Positions 1 to 9,307 are shown, counted from the first letter of the stretch. The stretch: DNA of 64,000 nt from Sulfuricurvum kujiense DSM 16994 (GCF_000183725.1 NC_014762.1:1674001-1738000); one strand, 5' to 3'. The notes: a model not told the origin generated them from the letters alone. Numbers and translations: made by a program.

Positions 1-70
1 TCCCTATCATCAAGACAATAGCAAGCAACATTAACTTTGTTTGTAATACCATATTTTCCAACCAATTCAT
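1..70 (-). CDS. Methyl-accepting chemotaxis protein, N-terminal fragment
   Basis: Only the first 23 codons are inside the window. The start codon is at 70-68 and an AGGAG ribosome site lies inside the end of the upstream cheW gene. The visible residues are a short charged start followed by a hydrophobic run rich in Leu, Met, Ile and Val, as in the first membrane segment of a chemoreceptor. The identity is inferred from this segment and from translational coupling to CheW; a histidine kinase or other membrane sensor would also fit. Confidence 0.5.
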   Translation of the reverse strand, partial: MNWLENMVLQTKLMLLAIVLMIG

Positions 71-72
71 CT

Positions 73-570
73 TTATTCTCCTGTTTGGGTTTGCGTTTTT
101 TGTATTTGTTCTAAACTGATCAGTTCATCCGCTTCAAAAAGCTTTAAAACATCCAAAATCATCACGACGTTCTCTTCCATCTGCGCCATCGAGCAGATAA
201 AATCGGTATCGATATTGTTGCCGAATTTCGGCGGTTCGCTCAAATTCGCGCTGTCAATGCTTGCCACCTCTTCGACACGGTCGACGATAAAACCGATATT
301 GACCTTGTCGACTTCGACAATGACAATCGTCGTATTCATATCGGATTCGCGTGTCTCCATCCCGAAACGAAGACGCGTATCCACAACAGGGATGATCGAG
401 CCGCGCAGATTGATCACCCCTTTTATGTACTCGGGTGTTTTCGGGACATGGGTAACTTTCATCATCGCAATGATCTCTTTGATCCGATCGATCGCAATCC
501 CGTACTGTTCCTCTCCAAGATAGAACGTCAAATACCGTTCTCTCCGGGACTGTAGTGTGTTTTGTTCCAT
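73..570 (-). CDS. cheW: Chemotaxis scaffold protein CheW
   Basis: CheW is the cytoplasmic adaptor that links chemoreceptors to the kinase CheA. The 165-residue product has the usual CheW pattern: a TFYLGEEQYGI first strand, the IKGVINLRGSIIPVVD core and the IGFIVDRVEEV segment. A longer reading frame starts at 693, but it would overlap the neighbouring peroxidase gene. The ATG at 570 has a GGGGG ribosome site seven bases upstream and gives the normal family length. The chemoreceptor gene follows directly, and its ribosome site lies in the last cheW codons, which suggests the two form one signalling unit. Confidence 0.92.
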   Translation of the reverse strand: MEQNTLQSRRERYLTFYLGEEQYGIAIDRIKEIIAMMKVTHVPKTPEYIKGVINLRGSIIPVVDTRLRFGMETRESDMNTTIVIVEVDKVNIGFIVDRVEEVASIDSANLSEPPKFGNNIDTDFICSMAQMEENVVMILDVLKLFEADELISLEQIQKTQTQTGE

Positions 571-664
571 ATTTAGACCCCCAATATCATGATTAGAAAT
601 TTTGTCCATTTTTTCATCTTCATACCCCTTTAATTGTAGTGATTTTTCATGGGTGATTCTACCG

Positions 665-1204
665 TTACAAAAACTTCTCGATATCCGCTGCAATCTCTTC
701 GGGTTTTACTCTCGGAGAATATTTGCGAAGCACAAATCCGTTACGATCTATCAGGTATTTGGTAAAATTCCACTCTATCGGTTCACTTTGACTTACCCCT
801 GATATCCCGTTTTTTAGATAATGGTAAAGCGGATTAATATTAACCCCGCTGACATCGATTTTTCCGAATATCGGAAACGTTACCCCGTACTTGAGCTTGC
901 AGAATTTCTCAAGTTCCGGCCCCGCCAACGGCTCTTGAGATGAAAACTGATTGGTAGGAAATCCGAGTACCGCAAACCCGCGGGAACTATATGTACTGTA
1001 CAGCTTTTCAAGCCCTCCGAGTTGAGGGGTATAAGCGCATCGGCTGGCAATATTGACGATCAACAAGACCTTTCCCCTATACGGTTCCAGTGTTGTTGTC
1101 TCATTGCGAAGTGTTTTGACTTCATATTTATAAATGGATGCGGCATTCAGCAACAATGCAAGTACTGTAATTACCCATGCTCCAAGCCACCATTTCTTTT
1201 TCAT
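665..1204 (-). CDS. Glutathione peroxidase family protein, membrane-anchored
   Basis: Thiol peroxidase of the glutathione peroxidase fold, probably reducing hydroperoxides with thioredoxin-like donors. Residues 1-25 form a signal or membrane anchor (MKKKWWLGAWVITVLALLL), so the domain should face the periplasm. The peroxidatic Cys sits in NIASRCAYTPQL, followed by the GFPTNQF and WNFTKYLIDRNG family motifs; the latter carries the conserved Trp and Asn. Length (179 aa) is normal for the family plus an anchor. An AAAGGAGG ribosome site supports the start. It lies between the c-di-GMP regulator and cheW without an evident functional link. Confidence 0.9.
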   Translation of the reverse strand: MKKKWWLGAWVITVLALLLNAASIYKYEVKTLRNETTTLEPYRGKVLLIVNIASRCAYTPQLGGLEKLYSTYSSRGFAVLGFPTNQFSSQEPLAGPELEKFCKLKYGVTFPIFGKIDVSGVNINPLYHYLKNGISGVSQSEPIEWNFTKYLIDRNGFVLRKYSPRVKPEEIAADIEKFL

Positions 1205-1239
1205 GATTCAGCCCTCCTTTAAATTGATTTAATCGGTTT

Positions 1240-2922
1240 TTAGCCTATATCAGGCATCGGTTCGCCGAAATAATATCCTTGCGAATAGTTGATCCCCATC
1301 GATTTGACTTTGTGAAATACCGATTCCGAACTGACAAATTCGGCTACCGTAGGTATTCCCATCGACTGCGCCAGCGAAACAATCGTTTTAACGATCAGCT
1401 CGCTTGTCTTGTTACAGTCGATATCCTGAATGTACGCAGCATCGATTTTTATGATGTCGACGTGCATGGAATGGATGCGGTAAAAATTTGATTTGTCGCT
1501 GCCGAAATCATCGATTGCGATCGTATATCCCATCTGTGAGAGTTCATGCAGCTGTTTAACCGATTCATCCGTCCCGTTTGCCGAAATATTCTCCAAAATC
1601 TCCAGTGTCACTCTGGATGGTTCAATGCCGTATTTTTCTCCCAATTGCGCCATCATGGCGGCAAAATTGCGGTTTTGAATATCCTCTTCCGTTATATTGA
1701 CGCTAAATGACATCGATTTATCGGCGAACATGGCATAACTCTTTTCCATAATGACTTGCGTAATTTGAGGAAGGAGACCGACCAGTTTTGCCGGTTCGAT
1801 AAAATGTCTCGGACTTATCGCGGTCCCGTTCTCGATAATCCGTGCCAATGCTTCGTATTTGACAATTTGCCCAGTAGCGTTATCGACGATAGGTTGAAAA
1901 TAGGGGACAATCCTATCTTCGTTGAGAGCAAGACGGATTTTGCGCATCCACTCGATATTATTTTTCTGCCGAGCTATAAAATCAGAATCATCCCGAAAAA
2001 CGTGATAACGGTTTTTACCGATCTGTCGCGCCTCTTTCATCGCTGCATGCGCTTTGACCAAAGCATTCGGCGATGAAGCGATACCGATAGTACACGTCAA
2101 ACTGATAAGGATATCGTCAACTTTAAAGATATAGCTCTGTATCCCCTGATAAAGACTTTCTACGGGGCAAATCGGCTCATCGGTAGAGGTAGGATAAAAT
2201 ATGACGAATTCGTCAGATGCTACACGGTAAATAGTATTGGTACTATTAAGATGATTCCGGAGGTATTCGGCGAACATAAAGAGTATCCGATCGCCGATTT
2301 CATAGCCGTACGTCGAATTGATCGAATCAAAATTATCGATATTACACAATATCATTGTATGTTCGGGATGAGTTTGGCTCATCTGATCGAGTTTCTCTTT
2401 TTTATAGCATCCGGTCAGAGAATCGTACATATAAGACTCTTCCAAAAGCTCTTTCTTTTGGGCAAGCATCATCTCCAGATAGTTGGCGTAATTTTTATGT
2501 TCTTTGCTAACCTTTACGGTTTTGGCACTTTTGGAGAGAACACTCATCATCTGCTGCATCTCGATCGGCTTTACGATAAAATTATCGATCCCCGTATTGA
2601 TCGCTTTGATGAAATATTCGGGTTCGTTATGGGCCGTAATGATGATCGCATGAATATCCGGATTATCCCGCCGTATCTCTTCGATCATCTCCAATCCGTC
2701 CATCTTCGGCATCGTGATATCGGCAATCACCAAATCGATAACCGTCCGGTTCTGACGGTAGATTTCCAACCCTTCGACTCCATCCACAGCGACAAAAACA
2801 CGGGCATAAAGCATCTCTAAAATTTTGGCCATGTTTTCACGGATCTCATATTCATCTTCGACATACAAAACGCTCAACATTTTTGTATGCCCTATTGCTT
2901 CGTGCGTTTTAATCATTTTCAT
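1240..2922 (-). CDS. REC-GGDEF-EAL response regulator (c-di-GMP phosphodiesterase)
   Basis: Two-component regulator acting on cyclic di-GMP. The receiver domain (about 15-135) has the acidic pair in YVEDE and phosphoacceptor Asp68. The GGDEF domain (about 160-310) has a degenerate signature, ASDEF, so cyclase activity is unlikely. The EAL domain (about 325-560) keeps YEALAR, SVNI, EILEN, DDFGSDKS, the KIDAAYI Lys and the late AEFV Glu, so a working phosphodiesterase is expected. The ATG at 2922 has a GGAG site. It sits 33 bp after the next REC gene, in the same minus-strand cluster as CheD and two kinases. Confidence 0.92.
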   Translation of the reverse strand: MKMIKTHEAIGHTKMLSVLYVEDEYEIRENMAKILEMLYARVFVAVDGVEGLEIYRQNRTVIDLVIADITMPKMDGLEMIEEIRRDNPDIHAIIITAHNEPEYFIKAINTGIDNFIVKPIEMQQMMSVLSKSAKTVKVSKEHKNYANYLEMMLAQKKELLEESYMYDSLTGCYKKEKLDQMSQTHPEHTMILCNIDNFDSINSTYGYEIGDRILFMFAEYLRNHLNSTNTIYRVASDEFVIFYPTSTDEPICPVESLYQGIQSYIFKVDDILISLTCTIGIASSPNALVKAHAAMKEARQIGKNRYHVFRDDSDFIARQKNNIEWMRKIRLALNEDRIVPYFQPIVDNATGQIVKYEALARIIENGTAISPRHFIEPAKLVGLLPQITQVIMEKSYAMFADKSMSFSVNITEEDIQNRNFAAMMAQLGEKYGIEPSRVTLEILENISANGTDESVKQLHELSQMGYTIAIDDFGSDKSNFYRIHSMHVDIIKIDAAYIQDIDCNKTSELIVKTIVSLAQSMGIPTVAEFVSSESVFHKVKSMGINYSQGYYFGEPMPDIG

Positions 2923-2955
2923 AAAAAAACTCCGCTTAGTTCAAATTTTCATCTT

Positions 2956-4485
2956 CTAAAATAGGATTAAATCTTCTTCGCCGGATTCGATCTCATCAAC
3001 CTCATCGGAGAGAATCAGCTCAATTTGCAAACAGGTGCTGAAGAGCGAGCTGTCGAGGTAATGGATATCCAAAGCACTTTGATCTACAAACAGCCGCCGG
3101 CGCCAATCACTTAAATCCGACTGGATACCGCTGAGCAATAAGATGATTTTTTTCATCTTTTTCTGATCCAGTGCAGCATCCTCTGTTTCGGAAAGAACTT
3201 TTGCCAATGAGCGGATCGCGTACGCAAGGTCCTCAAACTCAAAAAGCATACTGATTACATGGGCATATACTTCCAGCTGCACCGACATTTGGCGCAGACC
3301 GTCGATATCGGCTTCTTCGCTCAGAAGATAGATCGATTCTTTGAAATCGCTATCCAGTTCGTCAAGTTCCTGAAGCTCTTGAAGTATTTCGTTATCAAGT
3401 TCGGAAATATACTCGGCCGCCTTTGTTTTATGGGTATGGGTCCGCCGCAGAAGACGGTTCTCTTCGTCCCCGATTTTAAGTTTAACGTTCTGTAACTCTT
3501 CTTGCGGAACTGCCGGTATATTGGGCGTTTCATCTTTAGGCGGGGCCACCTCCGCAATCACTGAGACTTCCTGATCGGCAGAAGCGGTTTTAAACTCTTT
3601 TTTCCCTCGGTAACGGTTCTGAATGACGAGCTCTTCGAGGATTTCGGTATACGACTTGATTTTAATTTTTTGATACTCTTCGAGGGTGATATCGTTAAAA
3701 AAATAGATACGGCTTTGTTCCTCTTCGTTATCGATATGGATATCGCGCCGTATGATCCGGTAAATTTTACGACCCTGTCTTTTTGAAACGGAGATACGGT
3801 TTTTTTGAAGATCGGCTGCATCATACTCAGCTAAGGAGTGCATAAATCCCGGACGTTTGTCAAACGGCAATCCTTCTTCTTCCCCTTTTAAAAAGCGCTG
3901 TAATTCCACCGTGTCGAATATGGCACAGAAAGGATCGTTAAAATAGCGAACGGTGTCGTCGGTATAGATAATGCACGGCGAAAGATAGCTTTCGGTGATT
4001 TGGGCTATTATCCGCTCGGAAAGACGGTTGATTTTTTCCTGCAGCTGCCGGATTTCATACTCTTTCGCTTTTTTCCGATCATCAATCATCCAGGCGATGT
4101 CTGCAAATACCGCTTTGGCTCGGACTTCTTCGATCGGTTTGAGAAGATATTTGTCAATTTTAAGATCGATCGATCGGATAAAATAATCCTGATCGCTAAA
4201 CGCCGTCGTAATGATGATCGGGATTTCCCCATTCTTCATCCGAATATGCTCTATCATATCCAGCCCGTTCATATTCGGCATTTGGATATCGGTAATCACC
4301 AGATCATAAGGACGTTCTTGAAACATCTCCAATCCGCTAAATCCGTCACACGCGACATCCACCTTTTTAAACAGTATCCGCAGCAGAGCCAGCATATGAT
4401 GGCGGATATCCTCTTCATCTTCTACATATAAAACGACGAGCTCTTTTGTCAGCGCTTTGATTGACGCAATATCATTGCTTTTCAT
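2956..4485 (-). CDS. CheY-like response regulator with long helical C-terminus
   Basis: The N-terminal receiver domain (1-130) has the acidic pair in YVEDEED, phosphoacceptor Asp66 (DLVITDIQMPNMNG) and the KPIEE lysine loop. A PAS-like region follows (about 165-280: CIIYTDDTVRYFNDPFCAIFD, then RIYFFNDITLEEY). The last 200 residues are acidic, helix-rich and not a known output domain to my eye. The receiver resembles that of the downstream GGDEF-EAL protein, and the two may have arisen by duplication. The start has a GGAGAG site and directly follows the cheD stop. Output is unknown; a protein-protein signalling role is inferred. Confidence 0.82.
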   Translation of the reverse strand: MKSNDIASIKALTKELVVLYVEDEEDIRHHMLALLRILFKKVDVACDGFSGLEMFQERPYDLVITDIQMPNMNGLDMIEHIRMKNGEIPIIITTAFSDQDYFIRSIDLKIDKYLLKPIEEVRAKAVFADIAWMIDDRKKAKEYEIRQLQEKINRLSERIIAQITESYLSPCIIYTDDTVRYFNDPFCAIFDTVELQRFLKGEEEGLPFDKRPGFMHSLAEYDAADLQKNRISVSKRQGRKIYRIIRRDIHIDNEEEQSRIYFFNDITLEEYQKIKIKSYTEILEELVIQNRYRGKKEFKTASADQEVSVIAEVAPPKDETPNIPAVPQEELQNVKLKIGDEENRLLRRTHTHKTKAAEYISELDNEILQELQELDELDSDFKESIYLLSEEADIDGLRQMSVQLEVYAHVISMLFEFEDLAYAIRSLAKVLSETEDAALDQKKMKKIILLLSGIQSDLSDWRRRLFVDQSALDIHYLDSSLFSTCLQIELILSDEVDEIESGEEDLILF

Positions 4486-4950
4486 CTATCTCTCCTCGTT
4501 TATATAATTGAGCAGAACCCTACCCGTCTGGCTTTCTAGCATGATCCGTCTTCCCCGTGCTCCGCCGACATCTCTGGCCGTAACGGGGATACGGTACTCG
4601 CCCAATACCTCTTGTGCGATAACGATATTTTTTCTTCCTACCATCATCGCCTCCTGAGACACCGTATCGATAACATTGCCTCCGCCGAAAATTTTGGCTT
4701 CGAGGTTCTCAATCCTGCATCCGATATTTATCATCCCCTCTATCAGCCTGTGGATGGCGATATTCCCGTATTTCGGGCTTTGAAGCCCTTTTCCGTTCCA
4801 TAACGGAATCAGATAATGGTTCATCCCCCCGATTCTTTCCAACCGATCATAAAGGCATACCGAAACACATGAACCTAAAATAGTACACACTTCGGTCGGT
4901 TTAATCCCGATGTAAAATTCTCCGACATGGATATATTTTTTAGTATTCAT
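4486..4950 (-). CDS. cheD: Chemoreceptor glutamine deamidase CheD
   Basis: CheD deamidates specific glutamines on chemoreceptors and can bind CheC-type phosphatases. The catalytic Cys is in LGSCVSVCLYD, the conserved His in GGMNHYLIP, and the FGGGNV motif follows. Length (154 aa) is typical. The ATG at 4950 overlaps the stop of the upstream kinase gene (TGATG) and has a GGAG site within that gene, so translation is coupled. It supports a chemotaxis-adaptation role for the cluster. Confidence 0.95.
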   Translation of the reverse strand: MNTKKYIHVGEFYIGIKPTEVCTILGSCVSVCLYDRLERIGGMNHYLIPLWNGKGLQSPKYGNIAIHRLIEGMINIGCRIENLEAKIFGGGNVIDTVSQEAMMVGRKNIVIAQEVLGEYRIPVTARDVGGARGRRIMLESQTGRVLLNYINEER

Positions 4951-5840
4951 CAAAACTCCATTAACGAGTGTACAAATTCACTGTCAAAAAATTCGTCTGA
5001 ACCTAACCCATGAGAGATAGACAAATCTTTTTCACATTTTTCAGGGAATCGTGCGATAAAAACCGTCCTGCCTTCCTCTTCAAAATAGTCGATTGTCCCC
5101 TCCATCAATTCGCACAATTCCTTGACAACGCTGAGACCGAGGCCAAGCCCTTGCGAAGGACGGGTTTTACCGGTACTGTATTTGTAAAAACGGTTAAAGA
5201 TTTGTTTTGTATTCTCCTCTTTTATCCCCTCTCCGGTATTCGCTACCCGCATCTCATACCCCTCGTCATCTTTTGAAAACGAGATCGACAGCGTCGTAGA
5301 GGGATGAGAAAATTCACATCCGTTGGAGAGGAGATTCAAAAGGATCAGATAAAATTTCTGTGCGTCGATCACCATCGTCTTCACCGAACTCATCACTTCG
5401 GTACGAAGCAGTTTTTCCTCTATCATCGGTTCCAGATAGCTGATCGCTTCATACGCTATCTCTTCGGGACGGACGCGGACGTAGCTGTTTGCATTTTGTC
5501 CGTATTCGATTTCCGAGGCTGCAAAAATATTTTTCAGGCTGAAGTCGAGATACATCAGTTCTTTATGCATCATGGTGGCGATTCGGGAAGCTTTCGTAGG
5601 GTCGTTTTCACCTCCGATTTTTTTGACCAGATTGAGCAATACCGTCATCGGGTTATTAAACTCATTTTTGATCAGAGAAAGAAAATATGTTTTAACCTCT
5701 TCCGCTTCTTTGGCTTTTTCGTTAAATTCCAGAAGCTTTTTAGTCATAAACTCCATTTCATGGATTGAAGCTCTCTTTTCCTGAAAACGTCGGCTTATCT
5801 CATTGAGCAATTCTTGGTCATCAAGCTGTGTGATCTCCAT
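4950..5840 (-). CDS. Histidine-kinase-like ATPase lacking the phosphoacceptor His
   Basis: The C-terminal HATPase domain is complete: N-box around NLLSNGCEF, ANTGEGI G1 box and a GLGLGLSVVKEL G2 box. The dimerisation helix reads LIKNEFNNPMTV where a kinase normally has SHELRTPL, so Asn59 stands in the place of the histidine. The protein may be an ATP-binding or signalling pseudokinase, or may use another residue. The ATG at 5840 has an AAGGAAG site; an in-frame ATG at 5897 has none. It is translationally coupled to cheD. Codons are normal, so this is not an evident pseudogene. Confidence 0.82.
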   Translation of the reverse strand: MEITQLDDQELLNEISRRFQEKRASIHEMEFMTKKLLEFNEKAKEAEEVKTYFLSLIKNEFNNPMTVLLNLVKKIGGENDPTKASRIATMMHKELMYLDFSLKNIFAASEIEYGQNANSYVRVRPEEIAYEAISYLEPMIEEKLLRTEVMSSVKTMVIDAQKFYLILLNLLSNGCEFSHPSTTLSISFSKDDEGYEMRVANTGEGIKEENTKQIFNRFYKYSTGKTRPSQGLGLGLSVVKELCELMEGTIDYFEEEGRTVFIARFPEKCEKDLSISHGLGSDEFFDSEFVHSLMEF

Positions 5841-5941
5841 TTTCTCTTCCTTACCGGGTTCAGTTATCGCACCGAATCCAGGTGAATCTAAATTCATTAT
5901 GTCAGTATAGGAATTTTGTATGCAGAAAAAATGCAGAACAC

Positions 5942-7177
5942 CTATGAAATATATTTGTTTTTAAATGTTATTATAAACTCTGCCCCGGATTCGGTATTCA
6001 CTGCTTCTATCATCCCTTTGAGTATTTCGCAGACGATCCGTTTGCTCATATACAAACCGATTCCCGTCCCTTTCCCCTGATCTTTTGTCGTGAAATAGGG
6101 ATTGAAAATTTTGTCCATATTTTCCGGCGAAATTCCCCCGGCACGGTCACGGACCGAGATATGAATATTCTCGTCTTCGCCTTGCGCAAGCAAAATTTCG
6201 ATCGGCTTGGCATCGAGATGCTTCCCTTCATACGCATCTCTGGCATTGGCGATAAGATTGATCAGGACATGTGCCAGCTCTTTTTTATAACTGCTCATGA
6301 CTATCGGACTGCGCGAATCGTAATGGAGCCGTATTCCCCTCGCCTGCAGTTGTGCCCTCATCAGTGACTCAATCTCTTTCATCACATCGTTCAGCCTAAA
6401 CTGCTGAACCTCCTGATCGGGTTTGAAAAAATTCATGAAATCATTGATCGTCTGGGACATTTTTTGGACCCGCCACTGAATATAGGTGAGATGCTCGCGA
6501 ATATCGTCAGGCTCCAGCTCCCCGAGTTCGAGCTTCATAGAGACGGAGATGGCGGATGCACTGATCGCATTAAGGGGCTGTCTCCACTGATGGGCAATCA
6601 TATTGAGCATCTCTCCCATCTGAACGCTTTTAGACTGATTATGCAGTATGCGGTCTTTGTTAAGATTTTCGGCGACCTCGGATTTTATCCGTTCTTCAAG
6701 CGTTTTTTTATACCCTTCAAGTTCGGTTATATCGGAAAATGAGGCAATATTAATCTTATCATTTTCAATATGCACTTCATTGACGCTGACACTGAAAACA
6801 TGCTCTTTATCCCCTTTTTTCATCAATACATAATGGGAATATCCGGGATTGTCTTTAACATACTCGATCCAGTTTTTCCCCTCCATCATCGTTGAGAGGT
6901 ACCCCTCCCGTTCGATAAAAAAATCGCAGATACACTCGTGTTCCGCTAAAAAAGAGGGGACGTCCGAATAGCCGAAAAAATCGAGAAATGCCCTGTTTCC
7001 GTCGCATAATGTCTGAATATTGAAATTGGCGACAATAATATTCGGCTGCCCGTCAAAAATAGCTTTTTGGTATTTTTGAGTGTATTCGAGCCGTTTATTG
7101 AGCATATGCAGCTGTGTCGTCTTGCTGCCGAGATCATTATGATCCCCCATCAATACTTTTGGATTTAACAACGACAT
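5942..7177 (-). CDS. PAS-domain sensor histidine kinase
   Basis: Cytoplasmic kinase with no membrane segment. A PAS domain (about 35-150: IIVANFNIQTLCDGNRAFLDFFGY to IASFSDITELEGYK) leads into a coiled linker, then a dimerisation helix MIAHQWRQPLNAIS with the expected phosphoacceptor His196. The ATPase domain has NLIANARDAYEGK, DRAGGI and GKGTGIGLYMSK. The AHQWRQPLN type is common in Campylobacterota. An AGGAG site precedes the start. It is the first gene of the minus-strand signalling cluster and the likely phosphodonor for the two REC proteins downstream. Confidence 0.93.
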   Translation of the reverse strand: MSLLNPKVLMGDHNDLGSKTTQLHMLNKRLEYTQKYQKAIFDGQPNIIVANFNIQTLCDGNRAFLDFFGYSDVPSFLAEHECICDFFIEREGYLSTMMEGKNWIEYVKDNPGYSHYVLMKKGDKEHVFSVSVNEVHIENDKINIASFSDITELEGYKKTLEERIKSEVAENLNKDRILHNQSKSVQMGEMLNMIAHQWRQPLNAISASAISVSMKLELGELEPDDIREHLTYIQWRVQKMSQTINDFMNFFKPDQEVQQFRLNDVMKEIESLMRAQLQARGIRLHYDSRSPIVMSSYKKELAHVLINLIANARDAYEGKHLDAKPIEILLAQGEDENIHISVRDRAGGISPENMDKIFNPYFTTKDQGKGTGIGLYMSKRIVCEILKGMIEAVNTESGAEFIITFKNKYIS

Positions 7178-7317
7178 CTTTTCTCCTCATTCCATGTTTG
7201 CCATTCAGTCACTATTTTAATTTAAAAGTATGCAGCTTCTATGTAAAAATATTATTCTATAATTATTTTATGTGATATACTATTGCGTCAACCGATCTAA
7301 ATCGAAAAGGAGAATGG

Positions 7318-7593
7318 ATGGAAATCTATACTCACTTTCATTGCGAATCACACAACGACAGACAGCATGATTTGATTGATTTGCAAGATAAATGTGAAAA
7401 TCTCAATGTCTACTTTGCAACACTTGATGACACATTTCGCCGTGAATTCATTAATGCTCTTCACAAAGGAGCACTGAGCCGTTGCGAAACTCTTCTGGAG
7501 GGGATAAATGAGGGAGAATGTAAAACATGGCTCACCAAAAGGCTTTCAGAGATGGATTTTGAAACTATCTTAAACTCCATCGTTTCTGCATAA
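7318..7593 (+). CDS. Small protein of unknown function
   Basis: A 91-residue cytoplasmic protein, acidic and His/Cys-rich near its start (HFHCESHND), without a domain I recognise. An AAAGGAG site precedes the ATG. It heads a plus-strand run with a REC/kinase hybrid and an OmpR-type regulator, and its upstream gap separates it from the divergent PAS kinase gene. A role as a small regulator of that pathway is only a guess. Confidence 0.65.
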   Translation: MEIYTHFHCESHNDRQHDLIDLQDKCENLNVYFATLDDTFRREFINALHKGALSRCETLLEGINEGECKTWLTKRLSEMDFETILNSIVSA

Positions 7594-7629
7594 TGCTGCG
7601 TTACTATTTTTACTAAAAAAGAAGTTGCG

Positions 7630-8682
7630 ATGTTTGACTACAAACCCGACAGACCCAAAGTACTCTTAGTAGATGAAAAAATACAAAACCTCATACTTAT
7701 CAAAGATATCCTTATCCCTTTGGATCTGGATCTTTATATAGCCAAAACCGGTCAGGAAGCCCTTGAACGCGTTGCACAAACCGATTTTGACATGATCCTC
7801 CTTGAAACCATGATGAGCGATATGGACGGATATGAAGTTTGTCGCCAAATTAAAAGTTTAACGCATGAACATGACCTCTCGATCCTCTTTATGAGCGAAC
7901 TGCAAACCCATGAAGACAAAGCAAAAGGGTTTGAAAGCGGAGCGGATGACTATCTGGTGAAACCTTTTTACGAAAAAGAGATGTTTGCGCGTGTGCAGCT
8001 CCACTTAAAAAAACGTACCGTCATCAAATACCTAAAAAGTCTTCTCAAACGCTCTTATCACGAGCTCTACAATCCCCTGAGCGTCATCAAAACCTCTGCG
8101 GAGATGTACGGATACCATTACCCGAAAAATTCGTACGTCGATACGATGCACGCGGCGGCAAAATCGCTTCATCTCATCTATGAAGACCTCTATTATGCTC
8201 TGGAGACGAAAAAAAAAGGGCCCCTTCGAAACGATTTTATTGATTTGGCGGTGTTTGTGCGAAAACGGACCGAGTATTTCATACTCTTAGCGGAAGTTAA
8301 AAACATCCGAATCGAACTCGAAACCGAAGATCAGTGCTTCATCGAAATCCCCCCTTCCGATCTACAGCGGATCGTCGACAATACCATTTCCAACGCAATA
8401 AAATACTCTTTTGAAAATACAATCATCCGTATCTATCTCAAAAAAAACTCCCATATAACGCTTCGCGTCACAAATCACGGAAGCACAATTATCAACCCTC
8501 ACTATATCTTCTCCGACGGCTACCGAGAAGCCTACGATACGGTCGGAATGGGGGTCGGGCTAGAGATTGTCGCCTCGATATGCCAACGTCATAATATCCG
8601 CTCAAAAGTTGAGTCAAAGGACGGCACGACAACGTTCACTTATACTTTCAAAGGGGGAGATGATGAAAGTCACTCTGCTTGA
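7630..8682 (+). CDS. Receiver-histidine kinase hybrid with Glu in place of Asp
   Basis: An N-terminal receiver domain (8-125) is followed by a dimerisation helix with His144 (RSYHELYNPLSV) and an ATPase domain (NTISNAIKYSF, later GMGVGLEIV). The receiver phosphoacceptor position reads ILLETMM, so Glu59 replaces the usual Asp; the KPF lysine loop is intact. Asp-to-Glu can mimic the phosphorylated state in some receivers. The gene overlaps the downstream OmpR-type regulator by 20 bases, so that regulator is its likely partner. The ribosome site is weak. Confidence 0.85.
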   Translation: MFDYKPDRPKVLLVDEKIQNLILIKDILIPLDLDLYIAKTGQEALERVAQTDFDMILLETMMSDMDGYEVCRQIKSLTHEHDLSILFMSELQTHEDKAKGFESGADDYLVKPFYEKEMFARVQLHLKKRTVIKYLKSLLKRSYHELYNPLSVIKTSAEMYGYHYPKNSYVDTMHAAAKSLHLIYEDLYYALETKKKGPLRNDFIDLAVFVRKRTEYFILLAEVKNIRIELETEDQCFIEIPPSDLQRIVDNTISNAIKYSFENTIIRIYLKKNSHITLRVTNHGSTIINPHYIFSDGYREAYDTVGMGVGLEIVASICQRHNIRSKVESKDGTTTFTYTFKGGDDESHSA

Positions 8683-9307
8683 GGACGAATTTTCGCTTCG
8701 GAACAATCTCGCCGACTTTCTCTCTCTCCACTCTTATGAAATAGAGATGTTCGGTCACGGAAACGATATGCTCAACCGATGCCGGTTCAACTCCGATATC
8801 TACATCCTCGACATTAATGTCCCAGGAGCCGACGGATTTGAGGTGATCGAGTGGATTTCACACAACGACCCGGGTAAACCTGTCATCTTTATGACTGCCT
8901 TCACAGACATAGAGAGTATTACCCATGCCTACCATCTGGGATGCAGCGACTATCTGAAAAAACCGTTTGATTTGATGGAACTTCTTTTGCGGGTTCAAAA
9001 GCTCCTTATCACCTCTACTGATGAAGAGGTTCCTATTACCCTGTTTCATACCTTCAATCTCATATCAAAACAGCTTACATTCGAAGGAGAAATAGTCAAT
9101 CTCACTAAAAATCAGCGCAATATCCTCTACCTCCTAACCAAAAACAGAAACAGCGTTATCACCTACGATATGTTTATCGAATATATTTGGGAAGACAAGT
9201 TTATAAAATTCAACACGATCGCTTCGCACATCCGGGAGATTCGTAATGCGATTAAGGGGCTTCAGGTCCGTAATATACGGGGAGAAGGATACATGCTAAA
9301 GGTATAG
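8663..9307 (+). CDS. OmpR/PhoB-type DNA-binding response regulator
   Basis: Transcription factor of a two-component pair. The receiver (1-115) has acidic residues ED at 7-9, phosphoacceptor Asp50 (DIYILDINVPGADG) and KKPFD. The winged helix (about 125-214) shows LTKNQRNILYLL and the RGEGYML end typical of Trans_reg_C. A longer frame from 8567 is read inside the kinase gene; the ATG at 8663 follows a strong AAGGGGGAG site and gives the normal 214-residue length. It is translationally coupled to the hybrid kinase. Confidence 0.92.
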   Translation: MKVTLLEDEFSLRNNLADFLSLHSYEIEMFGHGNDMLNRCRFNSDIYILDINVPGADGFEVIEWISHNDPGKPVIFMTAFTDIESITHAYHLGCSDYLKKPFDLMELLLRVQKLLITSTDEEVPITLFHTFNLISKQLTFEGEIVNLTKNQRNILYLLTKNRNSVITYDMFIEYIWEDKFIKFNTIASHIREIRNAIKGLQVRNIRGEGYMLKV

